A stretch of 64,000 nt of DNA. Origin: an uncultured Prevotellaceae bacterium (GTDB lineage: Bacteria; Bacteroidota; Bacteroidia; Bacteroidales; Bacteroidaceae). The position numbers and the translations under genes are program-made. The notes under the pieces are model-generated. The model had not been told where the DNA came from. It ran no database searches and was given only the letters and a program-made list of their open reading frames with translations. This document shows positions 62,250 through 64,000 of this stretch, piece after piece. The stretch spans positions 135,743-199,742 of the forward strand of contig CADAAR010000002.1 of the NCBI GenBank assembly GCA_902785945.1, written 5' to 3'. Every line of letters begins with the position of its first letter. Within the stretch, counting starts at the first letter, position 1.

Positions 62250-64000
62250 TTATTTCATCTGGTCCAACAGACGGGCGAGGTCTTCAAGATGACGGGCATC
62301 TACATTCAGATCCAACAGATCGCCATCGCGGTTGAAGAGTTTGTACGTAGGCCAAGCGTGAACATCAAGGTAATGCTCGATGGCAGTCTGCAGCTTTGCG
62401 GGCAGGTTGTAATGAAATACGTTCGGACCGCTCACGTTATATTCCTTGATGACATTCTCCCATGCCGTCTGCGGACTATTGTTGGCGAGATAGAGGAACA
62501 CGATGTCGTAATCCTTCAAGTGTTCATATTCTTCAGTGGAGTGGCTCAGTGCCTCCTTGCAAGGGCTGCACCATGTGCCCCAGATATCCAAGAGCACGAA
62601 CTTACCCTTATAAGGTTCAAGGATTTTCTTCAGCAGGGCCTCACCCTCTGAGAGGTCCATGAGGTTATCAGATGACTTGATGACCAGTTTGTCGAACTCG
62701 CGGTTCTCGAGAGCAAGATAGTGTTCGTTGACTTTCTCCACACTTTCGATACCATGCATGTTGCTGCTCAGCGCCTTGAGCGTATCGATGACCATTGTCG
62801 GCAGCGTCATGCGGCTATTGTCAATCTCCTTATACACCATTTGTGAGAGCCAGATATCTTTGATGAGCGGGTCGGCACCTAATGAGTCGAGCGCAAAGGC
62901 CTCTTGCCGCATCCGTTTGATGAGATTGATTCCGTTCTGTACTTTCAGACCTTTCGGGCTGCTGAAGAGTTTGTTGACCTTCTCGATCATCTCGGCATTG
63001 TCAGCATCGAGTTTTTCAGCCACCTTCTGTTTCTCTTCCTCAGGTGCAGCCGCCACCTTGGCTCTGGCATCGAGAATCCAACTCTTCCACTGGTTGAGCA
63101 GCGCCAGTTCCTCATCGTTGGAGGCGATGGCATGGATATAGTCATAGATGTTCCAGTTTACCGACCAAGTCCGTTTGCGGATGACATCATCGAGATAGTC
63201 GTGCAAGAAACCGTTGAGTTCCCGATGTAAGGTGTAGGGCTTCTCCAGCTTCTTCCAGAAGGTATCGGTGGCATATTGGTGCATCTCGTCGGGGAATTGG
63301 AAGTTCGGCGCATTGAAACGCGACTGTCCGAAGTCGTAGGCTTGCTGCATGAGTGTATTGCCCTTCCTGTATATTCCAAAACGCGTGGAGAGCGTGGGAT
63401 GCGTCTGACAGAGATTGTCGGTATTGGCATACTGTGCTTTGATAAGACTGTCGACGGAGGCGATGTATTTATCGAAGTCTTTATCTTCGCGCTCCATTCT
63501 TATTGACTGCCAATCGAGCGGATATTTGAAGAGCTCGTTCTGCAGACGGCAGTCGTCGCCCATGAAGTAACGACGGCCCTCCGAGAAGTCATAAAGCAGG
63601 AAGTAGGTCTTGCCAGGCTCGAACATATTGCGGATGAAGCAGCGCTCCCAGTCGATGAAGAACTCCGAGCTATTCAATATGGGGATTTTTACGCTGAAGC
63701 GTCCCTGCTCGTCAAGGTCGGCATGGATTTCTTCCCACGCGCTTGTGAAGAAGTTTGTAAAGCCGAAATCCAAAGTCTTCAACTGCTTGTAGTGCTCGGG
63801 CATATCCTTAATCCAGCCGATAACGGTGATAGTATCTTCCTTATAGTCGGTGTCGACGAAGTCCGTGCGGGTGTCCTTCGTAGGATAGTCAGGCAGGAAA
63901 CGGCTGGTAATCATCGAATATGTAGTTTTCTGATTGTCAATCTGTATCGGACGCATACCTTTCTTATCCTTGCCGATGGCGACTTTCAGCTCATCATTGC
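62250..64000 (-). CDS. TlpA-like thioredoxin-fold protein, N-terminus beyond window (partial, at least 583 aa)
   Basis: The frame is open to the right edge, upstream of the first internal ATG at 63956. About 430 residues of a helical, Bacteroidetes-type N-terminal region with a beta segment (IGWIKDMP...F-S-V-K-I-P-I-L) precede a C-terminal thioredoxin fold with W-G-T-W-C-S-P-C-K, the redox CxxC, and the cis-Pro in HAWPTYKLF. Such proteins are anchored or periplasmic disulfide reductases and are often lipoproteins; the signal is outside the window. Substrate unknown. Confidence 0.85.
   Translation of the reverse strand, partial: NDELKVAIGKDKKGMRPIQIDNQKTTYSMITSRFLPDYPTKDTRTDFVDTDYKEDTITVIGWIKDMPEHYKQLKTLDFGFTNFFTSAWEEIHADLDEQGRFSVKIPILNSSEFFIDWERCFIRNMFEPGKTYFLLYDFSEGRRYFMGDDCRLQNELFKYPLDWQSIRMEREDKDFDKYIASVDSLIKAQYANTDNLCQTHPTLSTRFGIYRKGNTLMQQAYDFGQSRFNAPNFQFPDEMHQYATDTFWKKLEKPYTLHRELNGFLHDYLDDVIRKRTWSVNWNIYDYIHAIASNDEELALLNQWKSWILDARAKVAAAPEEEKQKVAEKLDADNAEMIEKVNKLFSSPKGLKVQNGINLIKRMRQEAFALDSLGADPLIKDIWLSQMVYKEIDNSRMTLPTMVIDTLKALSSNMHGIESVEKVNEHYLALENREFDKLVIKSSDNLMDLSEGEALLKKILEPYKGKFVLLDIWGTWCSPCKEALSHSTEEYEHLKDYDIVFLYLANNSPQTAWENVIKEYNVSGPNVFHYNLPAKLQTAIEHYLDVHAWPTYKLFNRDGDLLDLNVDARHLEDLARLLDQMK

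Overview
The window comes from a strictly anaerobic Bacteroidales bacterium, most likely Prevotellaceae. The lineage call rests on Bacteroidetes-type promoters (TAnnTTTG -7 boxes with little Shine-Dalgarno), a DUF3575/Mfa1/FimB pilus locus, a glycyl-radical ribonucleotide reductase, DUF5686 and TlpA-type proteins. The family assignment is inferred from protein style and not tested.

Left part (1-37.4 kb, minus strand): one very long, apparently single-promoter operon. In transcription order it encodes a DUF3575 outer-membrane protein, an Mfa1-like pilin lipoprotein, a FimB/Mfa2-type anchor, a second large Mfa1-like lipoprotein, two smaller fimbrillin/tip-type lipoproteins, a 4008-residue secreted repeat protein, and a second secreted repeat protein of at least 5791 residues that runs off the left edge. 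The two giants consist mainly of a [V/I]-[Y/F]-G-G-G/N repeat that looks like a long parallel beta-solenoid, with GLUG-type modules. The first giant ends in a segment resembling a type IX secretion sorting domain. By position they replace the tip adhesin of a Porphyromonas-type mfa cluster. This is the strongest candidate for an undescribed system: a type V pilus-like apparatus coupled to giant beta-solenoid adhesins. A 22-bp tandem repeat between the annotated start codon and the signal peptide of the second giant could make it phase-variable.

Middle (37.5-48.9 kb): a secreted GH13 amylase (minus) is divergent from a U32 tRNA-hydroxylase-type protein and SufE. Then follow a terminator and a promoter for nrdD-nrdG, a conserved hypothetical, rpoN, a PAP2-like membrane protein, purE and ispG.

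Right (48.9-64 kb): a DUF5686 outer-membrane protein heads a compact operon of CDP-alcohol phosphotransferase, flippase-like protein, aminotransferase/decarboxylase-like PLP enzyme and LicC-like nucleotidyltransferase. This set is suggestive of a CDP-activated lipid head-group pathway. It is followed by a zinc-less sirtuin (minus), three consecutive FKBP isomerases aimed at different compartments, an Lrp/AsnC regulator with a likely autoregulatory operator, a GATase-M19 dipeptidase fusion, a glutaminyl-cyclase-like M28 lipoprotein, and, convergent, a TlpA-like protein cut by the right edge.

A heptanucleotide tandem repeat family (units such as AGTGAAT, AGTGAAG, CTCTTAC) recurs at nine places. 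It often supplies stop or start codons at gene junctions and three times lies inside coding sequence. No tRNA, rRNA, CRISPR array or insertion sequence was seen.
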